31,872 nt of DNA from Polysphondylium violaceum (GCA_000277445.1 AJWJ01000261.1:1-31872); one strand, 5' to 3'. Positions 11,091 to 21,280 are shown, numbered from the stretch's first letter. A program made the numbers and translations. The notes: generated by a model not told the origin, from the letters alone.

Positions 11091-12032
11091 TTATTTTATG
11101 GTGGGCTGGGTGGGAGGAACTGAGGCGGCAGTCTTTGGAAGAAACTGAGTAAATTCGTCCAACAAATCTCTGTGCATACTGAATAGCTCGGTAACCTTTT
11201 CATAGACCTCTCTGATGGTTTGGCTCTCCTTGTGATAGTTGTTAAGGATCTTTAAAAACTGTTTATAGTTGTTGGGTTGCTCAGAGAAACGATCTTTAAC
11301 CTTTTTCACATACTCTAAAGCTTTTTTCTTTTCAGCAGCCTCGGAAGCTAGTTGTAGTTGTTGTAGTTGTTGTAGTTTTTGTTGTTGTTGGTTCTGTTGT
11401 TGAAGATGTTGCTGTTGTATTTGGATTAGTTGATTTAGGTGTTGATGAATCTGTTGAGTCAATTGACCTTGTGGAGGTTGTTTAATGTCACTGGGCGATG
11501 GTTGTTGTTGTTTGCCGCCATAGTGATGTTGTGGTGAGTATGGCGTGTTCAATAATTTTTCATTTACTCTTTCTATAGACTCTATCTTATTCAACAAAAG
11601 ATCTATTTTATTGTTTAAGTTTTCTAGGTTGACATAGTCTATATTGGTATTTTTTGTATCAATTGCTTCTTCCATGGACTCTATCTTTTCCGATAATAAA
11701 TCCATCTTATTACTGTAGTTCTCTATTCTAATGTTAAGTTTGTCATTTATATTTGCCAAAGACTCTATCTTATTAAATAAAATATCCATTTTATTGTTGT
11801 GGTTATCATTTTCTTCCGATAATTTCTTTAAATGTTGTTTTATGGCTTTATTCTCTTGTTTTAATTTATCATTTTCAAGATTACTTGTTTCCAATTGAAA
11901 ATACAATGAGTTGTTAACTGTGTTGGAATAACCCACTTTAAAATAGTTTTTCAATTCCCAATTCTCTTTTTGTAATCTTTCATTATCTTTTTCAAGATCT
12001 TCTCTAGTATTACTCTTATTACTATGAATCAT
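11091..12032 (-). CDS. Coiled-coil protein with C-terminal Sin3-type PAH domain
   Basis: Single exon, 313 residues. I chose the ATG at 12032 rather than the in-frame ATG 48 bases upstream because it gives MIHSNKSNTREDL, matching MIQSNTSNTREDL and MIQINTSNTREDL in the TLDc genes at 24-29 kb. The order is: shared N-terminal module (about 1-50, EDLEKDNERLQKENWELKN then KVGYSN); a long coiled coil with repeated NKxxLLxxKIES units (about 50-165); a Gln-rich segment (about 170-235); and a PAH domain (about 238-299: ALEYVKKVKDRFSEQPNNYK, then FLKILNNYHKE, EVYEKVTELF and LLDEFTQFLP). PAH domains are four-helix modules of Sin3 co-repressors that bind amphipathic helices of transcription factors. A nuclear adaptor role is inferred; no histone-deacetylase interaction region is present, so it is not Sin3 itself. 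Its head and promoter match the distant TLDc array. Confidence 0.8.
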   Translation of the reverse strand: MIHSNKSNTREDLEKDNERLQKENWELKNYFKVGYSNTVNNSLYFQLETSNLENDKLKQENKAIKQHLKKLSEENDNHNNKMDILFNKIESLANINDKLNIRIENYSNKMDLLSEKIESMEEAIDTKNTNIDYVNLENLNNKIDLLLNKIESIERVNEKLLNTPYSPQHHYGGKQQQPSPSDIKQPPQGQLTQQIHQHLNQLIQIQQQHLQQQNQQQQKLQQLQQLQLASEAAEKKKALEYVKKVKDRFSEQPNNYKQFLKILNNYHKESQTIREVYEKVTELFSMHRDLLDEFTQFLPKTAASVPPTQPTIK

Positions 12033-12450
12033 TTCCTTAACAGTGTAGTTTTTATTATTTATTTTGATTATTGAAAACACAAAAATAAATATTTTGATGG
12101 GGTGAAATGAATATTATAGTGTGAAAAATTTTAAAAATAGTGGGCACCTATTATTGTAATTAAGATTAATCTAAAATTAGAATGGTAGTAAAGGGTACCT
12201 AAGTTATCCTAGCACAAATAAATAAAGATTATAAACGAAGAAAAAAATGATAAAATGAAGTAGTTTAACTCTAAATGATACATTTATAAAAAAATTAAAC
12301 TTGATCAGTTTTTATTAGTAGTCTCAGGCTAGAATTGTATCAAAAAACTATAATTGATGAATTAAAGCTCATATTAAACTGGTTGTTTGATGTAAAAATG
12401 CACATCTATAGTTTTAATCTTTACCCTTATCATACCGCCACCAAATATAA
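12033..12450 (-). promoter_or_regulatory. Promoter/5' UTR block shared with the TLDc array
   Basis: The DNA upstream of the PAH-gene ATG is recognisably related to DNA upstream of the TLDc genes. The block aaaatagtgggcacct at about 12134-12149 and the following gattaatctaaaa recur at about 28912-28950, upstream of the third array member. Further out, ggctagaatt (12327-12336) and tggttgtttgatgt (12380-12393) recur upstream of the array genes at about 27304 and 27362. At 12436-12452, ataccgccaccaaatat matches the antisense of TLDc codons (see 23527-23545). This indicates that a whole upstream block was duplicated. Confidence 0.6.
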
Positions 12451-12909
12451 ATAATAATGAACATTAATTCAACTAAACTTATGCAGGGATAGAAATAATA
12501 TTTAATATAATAAAAATTCATATGTATTTACATATTTAGATGTCAATTTTTTAAATTAATGACTTTGATGAAAGACAATTTAAAGAATCTTTGGAAATTT
12601 TAAATGAAATATAAAGCCATTGAAATATTTTTCTGGCAAAGTATAATTGTTTAGAATTTTAATACCAAAATTTTTCAATGGCTTTAGATTTTGTCTCATA
12701 TTTTCCCCAAACTATAAACAATTAAGTATGAAATCTTTACCTTTTTTTTTCGCCACTTTTAACCTATTTAATTAGTAACAATGGAAATGTAAATTCCAAA
12801 AAAAAAAAAAAAATAAGATTAAATAAATATATATTTAAATAATCAAAAGAAATATTTCATGTGAAAAAATGCGCTTTATTTAAATAAATATTTGTCTGAA
12901 AAATTAACC
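12451..12909. other. Spacer downstream of formin, with long inverted repeat
   Basis: No coding region recognised. The stretch contains the imperfect inverted repeat described separately (12589-12712), a poly-A run at 12798-12813 and, nearest the formin stop codon, the probable 3' UTR of the formin gene (minus strand). Confidence 0.45.
12589..12712. repeat. Imperfect inverted repeat with arms of about 43 nt
   Basis: Left arm about 12589-12632 and right arm about 12667-12712. The core is a perfect 14-bp match (taaagccattgaaa at 12612-12625 with its complement at 12673-12686). Weaker complementarity extends outward to ctttgg near 12589-12594 against ccccaaac at the right end. The loop is about 35-47 nt. 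It could be a small non-autonomous DNA-transposon relic or a transcribed hairpin; no target-site duplication is obvious. Confidence 0.55.
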
Positions 12910-15900
12910 CTAAGCATCAAAATCAAATTGATCAATACGAGAGTAATTTTGTCTTGCTCTCATTACAACGGTAAGAGCTTTAGCAGCAACATTGACATCT
13001 TTTTTGTTTTCTGTATCTTCTTCTTTGGGTGATGATGAGGATTTATCAGATTTGTCAGATTTATCAGATCTTTTAAGTCTACGTCCAGAAGAAGTAGATT
13101 CTTTACCATTGGTTTCAGTGGCAGTGGTATCTGAATCAGTAACAGTAATACTAGGACCTGTAGTTGTTTTCTTTTGTCTTCTTTGTTTAAATGCATCACC
13201 ATCACGAACAGATTGCATGATATCATCGACCATACCCTCGGCCATTGAACTGGTACTTGAATTCAATGGAGAATTCTTACCGGCTGAAGCCTTGCCAGAG
13301 ATTTTCTTGAGGGCGGCAGTCTTTTGAGCTTTCATTTGGTCTCTCTTCATAGCTCTCTCTGCACTTTCCTTGTCTCTTTGGAAATCTTTAAATGATTTAT
13401 CAAAGGTTTGAAGGAAACGAGTGAGTACTGAAAACAATTCTTCAGAGGGTATCTTTGTTTCCTCTCCAAACCAGACTGCCAATTTTTGGAATTCTGATTC
13501 TGCCTCTGCGTATTGCTCTTGAGCAATCTTTAATTCAATACCTGCATCTTTAATAAAGTCTTCCATTGATGAGAAAAAGTACATATCCTCCCTGTTTTGT
13601 TTCATTTTTCCAACACCATTTGTAACGCTTTCTAAATCTTTTTTCAATAAATTTAATTCACCTGAAATTTGTGCCAATGAAATCTTTGATGCTTCATTTA
13701 CCAAATCTAAATCATCCAAGAAATTCAAACATTCTGGGAACTTTTGTTCAATTTCACTAATTATGTAAACTAATAAATTTGATTTGTTATTAAATGTTTT
13801 TGTATCTGTCAACTAAAATTTAAAAGGGTTTGGTTAATATTAATAAATTTTAAAGTAGTAATGATATACTATTTATAATTACTTTTAATAATGTATCCAT
13901 TTTAAAACCTAAACAATCACCTCTTGCAGTGCCACCATTTAAAAAGTTACCAATAATTAAAATGACTTCAATAACCTTCAAAAACTTTTTACTAGATTTT
14001 AGTTGGTGAATTGATTTTGTAAACAACTCTAAATCTGGTTTAATTTCTTTTAATTTATCTGGGAAACATAGTTTGAGAGAGAATGCTTTAACACGTTCTT
14101 GAATGTTTGGAATGGAATCTAAATCCAAAAGGAAATGTTCAGCTTTGGTCAACATTTTCAACTCACCATTCTTTAGATAATCACGAATGGCTTCCATATC
14201 TTCTTCTGTTGGTAAATAGGTTTCCAAGGCTTTGAGAGTTTCAATGTTAAACAATGATTCATCTAACATGCAGATACCATTTTTCATCTCTTCAATGGTA
14301 CATTTAAACTTGGATAAATAAATGGCAAGGTTTTGTGATTTCTTGCCGTCAATGACAGTGACAGTACCTGGTTTGGTGTTGGATGTGGATTTCTTGTCAG
14401 AGGCATCCAATTTCTTTGGTGCTGCGTCTGGGGAAAAGAAAAGACTTTCTATTTCATCTAAATTGAGCCAATCGGTCTTGATGTTACCAAGATTGGTGAA
14501 TATAGTGTCATTGAGTTTTCTATTTGGAAGTTTGGTCCATTGAAGTTGCTTGACTTTGGTGGTGGGTTTGACGAGTTGGAATTTGGGTGCATTGGCAGGA
14601 GGCTTATTACCACCACCAAATAAACCACCACTTGGAGGGGGTGGACCACCCATCATTGGAGGAGGAGGAGGACCGCCCATCATTGGTGGAGGGGGTGGAG
14701 GACCGCCCATTGGAGGAGGTGGAGGGGGTGGACCGCCCATCATTGGTGGAGGAGGTGGGGCTGGGGCTGGTGGAGCTGGTGGTGCTGGTGCTGTTGATGA
14801 TGATTCACTACCATTAGTTGTACCATTACTATTTTTACTATTTACATCTGTAACAACTGTTGTAGATTCATCATCGGTGGCTTTTGTCTTGTCACTCTTC
14901 TTTTTCTTTGTTTTCTCACTCTTTTCTTTCTTTACCTTTTTATCAGATTTGAGTGCACTCTTGAGAGGTGGTTTATCAGAGGGAGGATGAGAGGGGGCTA
15001 CAGGTGGTTTATCAGCACCAGTTGCGGGGGGTGGACTAAAGAAATTGGAATCCATTTTACCTCTTCCTGAATTTGTAGATGATTCAATTTCATCACTGGT
15101 TGGTGCTTGAAAGAAAGCAGCATCCATCTTTCTCACTGTTTGTTTTAGTTTTTGAATTTCTTGATCCTTTAACTTGACAGTGTTAAACATATTGCTTTTC
15201 AAAACGGTAGACTCTTGACTTCTGCTTGAGAGTTCAGTGTTTGCTATATTTAAATCAAAGTTTGCTTTCTTTAACTGGTCCTTAACCTTTTGGAGCTCTT
15301 CGAGGGCGGCCTTGTATTCAGTTTGCATGGCAACCGATGGTGCAGAGCTGGCCAAGAGATCTTCAAGTCCAATCTTTTCAGCGTGGCCAGAGTAATCATT
15401 GTCGCCAATCATTTGTTTATTTACAGAGATTTGTTGCACGAGTTTTTCAATAGAGTACCAGCTGAGCATACCGGCGTCAGAATCAGAGGGTAGAGATAAG
15501 AGACACTGGAGGATATGAAGAAATGGATGATGAAGAGGTCTCTTGGCAACCTGTTCCATAATGGCGGTAAACACCTCTTTGGGATCGTTGATGTTAAAGT
15601 GTAAATCTGAAAATTGTTCGGTGAGCTCCTCTTGATCATTTCTTGCTTCATCCTCATAGACATCAATCTGAGTGAGCAAGTCTGGACACTCTTCATAGGG
15701 TATCTTTTTGTTTTCTTTGATGATGTTATCGAGACCCAATCGAGAAAACTCGGTTCTTAATTGCACCCTCTCGTCAATCTCGTCTGAGGAATTGACCAAA
15801 CCATTGATCAACGCCAAACAAGTGGTCAAATACTCTTTGTCATCGGCGAGCTTTTTCATCGACTCGACGAGAAAAGTGAATCTAAACTTCTCCTTTCTAC

Positions 15901-16609
15901 TCTGTTTAAAATGAGTCATGGCGTCCAATACCAATTGATATCCCTTTTCAGAGATGAGACACACAGCAGTGAGAATTTCAAATACCGATGATCTAGTGTC
16001 TACCTTTCCTGTATCCATACATAATATTAATTTATTCATAGAGCTGGGTGTGGTGATTGCTTTTTCAATGCCAAATTTGCTGTTTAAAAGTGATAACAAA
16101 CATGTGACTGTGAGGGATTGAAGTATAATATCACTATCTTTTTGTCCGCCCTTTTCAATGTGTACTAGTACATCTAATAAAACTTCAATACCATTGGCTT
16201 CAATCAATGCCTTTGACCAAGAGGATGGTTTAGTTTGTAATGTTGAACATAATGATGCTAAAATTTCAATGTTTGGTAAAACACTAATTGTATTTACAAA
16301 AAATTCTGGTGTATCAACTGCTTTACCTTTCTGTTTATATTATTGTTATTAATATCTACGAAATATAATTCTTTAAACTCCTACACTACATACATCATCT
16401 ATTTTTAAACCAGTTAAAGATGGTGAATAACTATCTGGATTCATTGATTTAAATGAATTTGATGTTGTGCCAGGTGGTGAAAAACTTGAATATGCCATAG
16501 AATATCTTTTATTTGCTTTTGCTGGAAGTGATGAAAGGAACTCATTCTCTGATGTTTCTTTACTATCATTACCATCTTTATCTTTTTTCTTTCTAGCAAA
16601 TAATCTCAT
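12910..16609 (-). CDS. Diaphanous-related formin, three exons
   Basis: Exons 16609-16394, 16330-13883 and 13812-12910 (minus strand), all phase 0, give 1188 residues. Formins nucleate and processively elongate unbranched actin filaments; Rho GTPases relieve autoinhibition. In order: a basic N terminus (MRLFARKKKDKDG); GBD/FH3 armadillo-like helices (about 75-360, with LIEANGIEVLLDVLVHIEKG); a coiled coil (about 405-475); a lysine-rich linker; FH1 with repeated MMGGPPPPPP units (about 585-640, profilin-binding); and FH2 (about 653-1045, containing KVKQLQWTKLP and the LIIGNFLNGGTARGD core). A DAD follows at about 1081-1103 (GMVDDIMQSVRDGDAFKQRR), then a conserved-looking tail RARQNYSRIDQFDFDA. 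All domains are intact, so it should be autoregulated. The second splice restores the FH2 reading frame (KMDTLLK to LTDTKTF). Dictyostelids have about ten formins (forA-forJ); I do not assign the letter. Confidence 0.93.
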
Positions 16610-17850
16610 CTTTTCTTATTTTAATTATTATTATTATTATATTATTATTATTGTATTATTATCTGTATGATTGATTTGATGATGATTATTTACTAATATT
16701 GGTGTATGTTGTGTAATGGTACTAAAATTAAAATCAAAAGACGAAATATATATAGAAATAAATATTATTTGATTTGTACAAAAGATGAAAAACTTTGAAA
16801 GTTCTAAATATAAAATAAGAAAAATGCAAAAAAAAAAAAAAAAAAGTAAATATTAGTATATGATAATAAATATAAATAATAAATAAATAAATATAAATTT
16901 GTGATGAGGTTGTGTGTGTGTTTGTGTGTGTGTTTGTTTTATATAGAAATATAAATAGTATATATAAATATGTAGGTGTGTGAGTAAGTGTGCTGTTTGT
17001 GGGGATGTGAAAGTGATAGTGTGAGTGTTTTGGGGGAACATAATATAATATATTTTACACATACAAACACATACTATTCCCTTTTGTGTCTATTTATTGA
17101 TATATATAAACACAAAACAACACAAAAAATAAAAAAATAAAAAAATACAACACAATACTACATTTTTGCACCCCACCTCGGTGGATATGTTAGAGATAGA
17201 TGAATAATCGTAAAATCAAGTGTGGTGTTTTCTCCCAAAACACTTTCAACAACACATTCCCTTTTTTTCAAATACTTTGTTGTTGGGGAATGGGATAGAG
17301 AGATATTATGTAGCTACACAAATTTTATGGAAAAGGTATTGTTTAACAATAGAAATAATAATCATTATGATGATGATAGGTAATGGGAAAATTAAAGAAA
17401 AGATCTTTTTCGACCGTTAGATATCAGGTGTGCATGAATGCTTGTGTATGTGTGTGTGTGATGCAATGGATGGTAATATAAGATATCTTAAATTGCCTCA
17501 TGTGAGTGAGCACTCTTTACTACTTACTTCAATGTGTGAATGTGTGATTGATCACTACTATATAATTTATCGTCGTTTTATAAATAAGAATGTGAAGAGA
17601 AAAAACAGTAATAAAAAAAATAATCGCGCGCAAACATCACCTTGTGATGATTTTTTATTTTTATTTTTTTTGTTTTATGTTTTGTTGGGTTTTTCTTCAT
17701 AGATTCAAATAAAACTTCTCATTTTCAAATAAATTTGTGATTTTTTTAAATTTTTTTCAAAATTTTTTTTCTATGTCCCATGCTTATGCTCATATATCTT
17801 GTGTGGAATTAATTAATTGGATTTTGTTCTCTAAATGTAGTTTCATTTGT

Positions 17851-17866
17851 ATTCAACATGTTGAAT
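17851..17866. repeat. 16-bp perfect palindrome
   Basis: The sequence attcaacatgttgaat reads the same on both strands and lies alone in the formin/AIM24 spacer. Perfect palindromes of this size can be dimeric-factor binding sites; at this base composition a chance origin is also plausible. Confidence 0.4.
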
Positions 17867-17919
17867 CTATAAAGAGATCTCAACACCAAGAGGGCTCAAA
17901 AGAATTTTGTATATAGATC

Positions 17920-18102
17920 TCAATTCAAGTAATATTTAATTAATTCTTTTTGTATATCAGGTTTAACCTGTGTTACTATTGAAAAAACAATATCCTTTGG
18001 GATTTTTATCCTGGAATGAGTATAGAATAGGTCAAGTTTATTTCTAGATAGATATTTATTTCTATTTAGAATATATGTTCTCTCTCTGTCATGAAATTTC
18101 AT
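17920..18102 (-). CDS. Possible small open frame or gene relic, unknown
   Basis: Sixty codons starting MKFHDRERTYILNRNKYLSR and ending IQKELIKYYLN. The composition is mixed and protein-like (IPKDIVFSIVTQVKPD), unlike the homopolymer-driven frames around it. It could be a short gene, the last exon of a lost gene, or chance. No upstream exon with a convincing splice was found; an out-of-frame ATG precedes it by about 34 bases. No function can be suggested. Confidence 0.2.
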   Translation of the reverse strand: MKFHDRERTYILNRNKYLSRNKLDLFYTHSRIKIPKDIVFSIVTQVKPDIQKELIKYYLN

Positions 18103-18449
18103 ACTTTGTCTCCAGCTTGTTCATATTTAGAAAAAGATTTATTCTTGTTATTGTCTCAACACAAATGCGTGTGTTGAATGAACGAGATTGCTTTTAAATT
18201 CAATTTACAAATTAGGAAAAAAAAAAAATTTAGTATAAAAACCCACATGTCATTGCAGTAAGTGGTATTTTTTTTTTTATTTATAGTAATTTATTTTTTA
18301 TATTAAACTCCTGAATACTCTATTTTTTTTAAAATCTTTTATTATTATTTTTATTATTATTATTAAATTTATTATTTTCATAGTCTTTTATTTATTTATT
18401 TGTTGTGTGTGAATAATTTCAATTATTATTTATATCTAAATTTTACAAA

Positions 18450-19213
18450 ATGAGTAGATACTCTATGAATTCCTTCTTGCAAGAAACTATCATTGATTCC
18501 CAAATACCTGTGGAGCCATTCCATTTGAACAAAGATTCAATGCTCCAAGTTTTTGTCAATAATAGTTCTGTATTAATTAAAAAAGGTGCCATGGTTGGTT
18601 ATCTTGGTAATATCAAGGTATGTACAATTAAAATAATTGACTATTACATATTTATTTGTATATTAATATATTGGTAAATATGTAGTATGAAAGAGAAAAG
18701 ATGATGTCCAAAGGATTTGGTAATTTTATGAAAAAAACATTTACCAGTGAAGGTACAACCATGATGAAGGGTACCGGTGTTGGTACTATTTATATTGCAG
18801 ACAGAGCAAAGAAAATTAGAATTATTCGTTTGGAGAACGAAGCAATCATTATCAATGGTAATGATGTGTTGGCTCATGACGAACACATAAAGAGTGATAT
18901 TGTGGTGATGAAGAGTGCCGGTGGTGTGTTGGGTGGTGGATTATGGCAAGTGAAATTAGAGGGTACTGGATATGTTGCCTTTACCACTCATGGTCATCCA
19001 TTGACATTGATGGTTAATCCAGGCCAACCAGTTTTTGTTGATCCCGACGCCTTGGTCGCATGGTCAGCTAGTTTGAAACCCGAAGTACAAACAGATATCT
19101 CTTTTCGTTCTGTGTTTAGAAGTTCCGGTGAAAGCTTTCAATTGAAATTTGACGGCTCAGGTTGGGTGGTCATACAACCCTATGAAGAAATTTCCAATAG
19201 CAGGGATGCTTAA
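18450..19213 (+). CDS. AIM24-family (TRAP-like beta-barrel) protein, two exons
   Basis: Exons 18450-18617 and 18686-19213 join at phase 0 to 231 residues; intron 18618-18685 is GTATGT...GTAG. The sequence matches the AIM24 family (formerly DUF124): HLNKDSMLQVFVNNSSVLIKKGAMVGYLGNIK, then GTIYIADRAKKIRIIRLENE, then GGGLWQVKLEGTGYVAFTTHG and a C-terminal repeat of the same fold containing LKFDGSGWVVIQP. In yeast AIM24 is mitochondrial and supports cristae (MICOS) integrity. Bacterial-like members occur widely, and dictyostelids have several of unknown role. No presequence is evident, so this one may be cytosolic. Length is typical of the bacterial-type family. Function beyond family membership is unknown. 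Confidence 0.85.
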
Positions 19214-19455
19214 TTTTTATTTTATGATGTTCACCCTTTCATGTTGACTGTAAATTTAAATTTCTTTTTTTGTAAACAATATTCAAAACAGTATAAAATC
19301 AATACCAATCTTTCAACTCTATTTAAAATACATTCTGTGCTCCTATGCAATTTCTTTTTCATAAATAAGCCCTGGGTTGGGGGTGCGAAAATAAAAAAGA
19401 TTTTTTGTATTTGGACGAAAAAATCTAGATTTTTGATATTTTGAAAGATTTTTTT

Positions 19456-19647
19456 TTAACAATATGAAATCTTTGCTTCTTGATAATCATCTTCTGAAAA
19501 ATTATTATTCTCTTTATTAACATCTTTATCAACATCTTTATCAACATCTTTATCAACATCTTTATCATCATCTTTATCATCATAAAAACTAAACATGGGC
19601 CAAGGACCTTCAAGACCAAGTATGTAAAATGTTGAAACTTTAAACAG
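19456..19647 (-). other. Coding-like open frame over minisatellite, possible 3' exon
   Basis: A 63-codon frame without a good start encodes STFYILGLEGPWPMFSFYDD, then acidic KDVD repeats and an acidic end, FSEDDYQEAKISYC. The acidic repeat reads sensibly only in this frame, whereas the longer ATG-initiated frame on the same strand gives an implausible Met/Ile/Lys repeat. It may be the last exon of an unrecognised or decayed gene; upstream exons could not be placed. Confidence 0.25.
19521..19580. repeat. 12-bp tandem repeat, five units
   Basis: Three copies of catctttatcaa followed by two of catctttatcat. The unit is a multiple of three and encodes an acidic KDVD or DKDD repeat on the minus strand. 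Confidence 0.9.
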
Positions 19648-20551
19648 TCATTATTATTATTTATTAACATATCTAAATAGCTATTGCTACCAAAGAACAA
19701 TTACCTAAAAATGTTAGAAATGGTAACACAAATACAAAAGTTTATTTCTATTAGATAGAAAGAATACTTATAATTGTTTTAAAACAAATAAATGTTTTCA
19801 CTTTTCAAACTTGATTAATTTCAACCTCAGACTTTGATTGTAAACAGCAAAAGTAACTTTTTTGAGAATACACCGAGGTTTATCTCAACATAATTTATTT
19901 ACATCGGTTCGGAATTGATTTTAAGTGAGAAGAGTCGGACATGGTAGGGTAGATATCATTCGATATGAAGAATGAGGAAAAGGGTATTTGATTTGTTCAT
20001 TGGAACCCGATGCTTTTCAAGACTATCCCCTTTAAGGATTTTTAACATTGTTACATGTTATAGTGATTCATGAATTTTCCAAGGTATATAAAATATATCT
20101 ATCAATCAGTTGATTTTTTTTTGAATTTTCAAAAACGAAAATAATAATAATAATTCAATGTTTTTGAAAAACCTCCTTTTTTTCTTTTTTTAGCACTTAG
20201 TTTTTAAAATTTTTGATTATTTTTTATTTTTTTTGGGGATATGCAAAAAATACCATCCAACAGAGTTTATCAGATTCCAATCTCATCCTGTCAAAAAAAA
20301 AAAAAAACTATTTAATTCTTGATTTAAAATTGTTTTGGATTGTATTTATTTCTTAACTGATCAATAATATAATATTAATCTCAATAGTAATTCAAATAAT
20401 TTATTCTTTGTTTACTCTAAATTTTATTTGTTTAGAAAAAAATCTCAGTTTTTAATTTTTTCAAAGCTTTTTTTTTTTTTTTTACTTTTTTAATTAAATC
20501 ATTTAATATTTGTAAAATTTTAAAATACAATCATTCGAGAAATACTCAAAC

Positions 20552-21280
20552 ATGGAACCAAGTAATAGTAGTTTTATATTAGCAGACAATGAAAGATTAC
20601 AAAAAGAGAATTGGGAATATAAAAAAGCAGGATGTGCAAATAAGGATCACATAGCTCTAGCGGCACAAGCACAACAACAACAGCAAACAATACAAGATCT
20701 AGAAAATAAATTACAACACTACAAGAACAATATGGTGGCAGTGCATGAAAAGTGTCATTTTATAGAAAATAGATTGGGATCCAAAATAGATAGAGATTTA
20801 TTCAAGGTGTTGCACGAATTGCTGTTTGTCACCAGAGTAGAGAATATAGAATCACATCAGGCATTTCATGGTTTATCAGAGGACCAAATACCAACGTTAG
20901 TCAAAGATAGACAGAGGGTGGGCAGTATTTTTGCAGTTTATTATACAGACACCACACAAACCACCATTGTTGTAGACGTTGCTGGCGAGTCTCTTGATAC
21001 CGAACCAAGGGGACTAGAATTCTTTGTTGATGTAAATAATAATTGGATCTCGAGAATGTATAATACTGGTAGTGGATGCCATGATGTGGGTATTAAATTC
21101 AAATATTTGGGTAAAATTGAAAATGTCTATCATGTCGATAATCCCTTCGGCTGGGCTCAAGGTTTAAATCAGGTGGTGTTGGGTAAATGGAAAAATGAAT
21201 TTATAAACACCCAAAACACAACCCCTGAACATGATTTTTGTAAATTTATCGTTGGTAAATTCAATTTAAAATATGAATAA
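20552..21280 (+). CDS. Orphan protein with coiled-coil head shared with TLDc/PAH genes
   Basis: Single exon, 242 residues. The N terminus (about 10-35) reads ADNERLQKENWEYKK then AGCANKDH, matching the heptad head DNERLQKENWE and KxGxSNxDH of the PAH gene and the TLDc array genes. A Gln-rich coiled coil follows (about 35-70). The remaining 170 residues form a compact, probably globular domain with alternating strands (IFAVYYTDTTQTTIVVDVAG, GLEFFVDVNNNWISRMYN) and a Trp/Gly-rich end (NPFGWAQGLNQVVLGKW). I do not recognise this domain; it is not TLDc, PAH or Mrr. It stands on the opposite strand to the array. The ATG lies at the end of a poly-T-rich promoter-like region. Confidence 0.7.
   Translation: MEPSNSSFILADNERLQKENWEYKKAGCANKDHIALAAQAQQQQQTIQDLENKLQHYKNNMVAVHEKCHFIENRLGSKIDRDLFKVLHELLFVTRVENIESHQAFHGLSEDQIPTLVKDRQRVGSIFAVYYTDTTQTTIVVDVAGESLDTEPRGLEFFVDVNNNWISRMYNTGSGCHDVGIKFKYLGKIENVYHVDNPFGWAQGLNQVVLGKWKNEFINTQNTTPEHDFCKFIVGKFNLKYE

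Larger units (their letters stand above)
16610..18449. other. Long divergent spacer between formin and AIM24 gene
   Basis: About 1.84 kb with no convincing gene; it should hold the promoters of the formin (minus) and the AIM24-family gene (plus). Visible features are TTA repeats at 16622-16662, a poly-A run at 16828-16844, GT-rich DNA at 16910-16935, a less biased stretch at 17160-17560, a CGCGCG hexamer near 17626, a 16-bp perfect palindrome at 17851-17866 and a short hairpin (caacaca/tgtgttg) at 18157-18176. A 60-codon open frame at 18102-17920 (minus) looks weakly protein-like but has no supporting partner. Confidence 0.55.
19214..20551. other. Intergenic region with a 12-bp minisatellite
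   Basis: No gene firmly supported. It contains the 3' UTR of the AIM24 gene, the minisatellite at 19521-19580 with a coding-like minus-strand frame, a stretch of more balanced composition at 19850-20090 that may be gene debris, then dense poly-A/T DNA at 20110-20540 that is probably the promoter of the gene at 20552. Confidence 0.5.

Noticed and set aside
12033-12080. Upstream ATG at 12080 as start of the PAH gene
   Set aside because: The extra 16 residues are encoded by DNA that aligns with the non-coding 5' leader of the TLDc genes, whose starts match the ATG at 12032.
12963-13327. Ser/Asp-rich plus-strand frame and a Leu-rich minus-strand frame over the formin C terminus
   Set aside because: Shadows of formin exon 3, whose frame is fixed by the FH2 end and DAD.
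14550-14990. Glycine-rich plus-strand open frame of 146 codons
   Set aside because: Antisense of the formin FH1 region and lysine-rich linker; no independent support.
17022-17250. Inverted repeat agtgttttggg / cccaaaacact separated by about 200 bp
   Set aside because: Only 11 bp match firmly and the extension is weak; expected by chance in low-complexity GT/CA-rich spacer.
17632-17665. catcac/gtgatg hairpin followed by a T run, like a bacterial terminator
   Set aside because: Eukaryotic context; such terminators are not used by RNA polymerase II, and short stems before T runs are frequent in this DNA.
17430-17702. 90-codon plus-strand frame (Cys-rich start, Phe-rich end)
   Set aside because: The Cys/Val pattern is a TG-repeat translation and the end is a poly-T translation.
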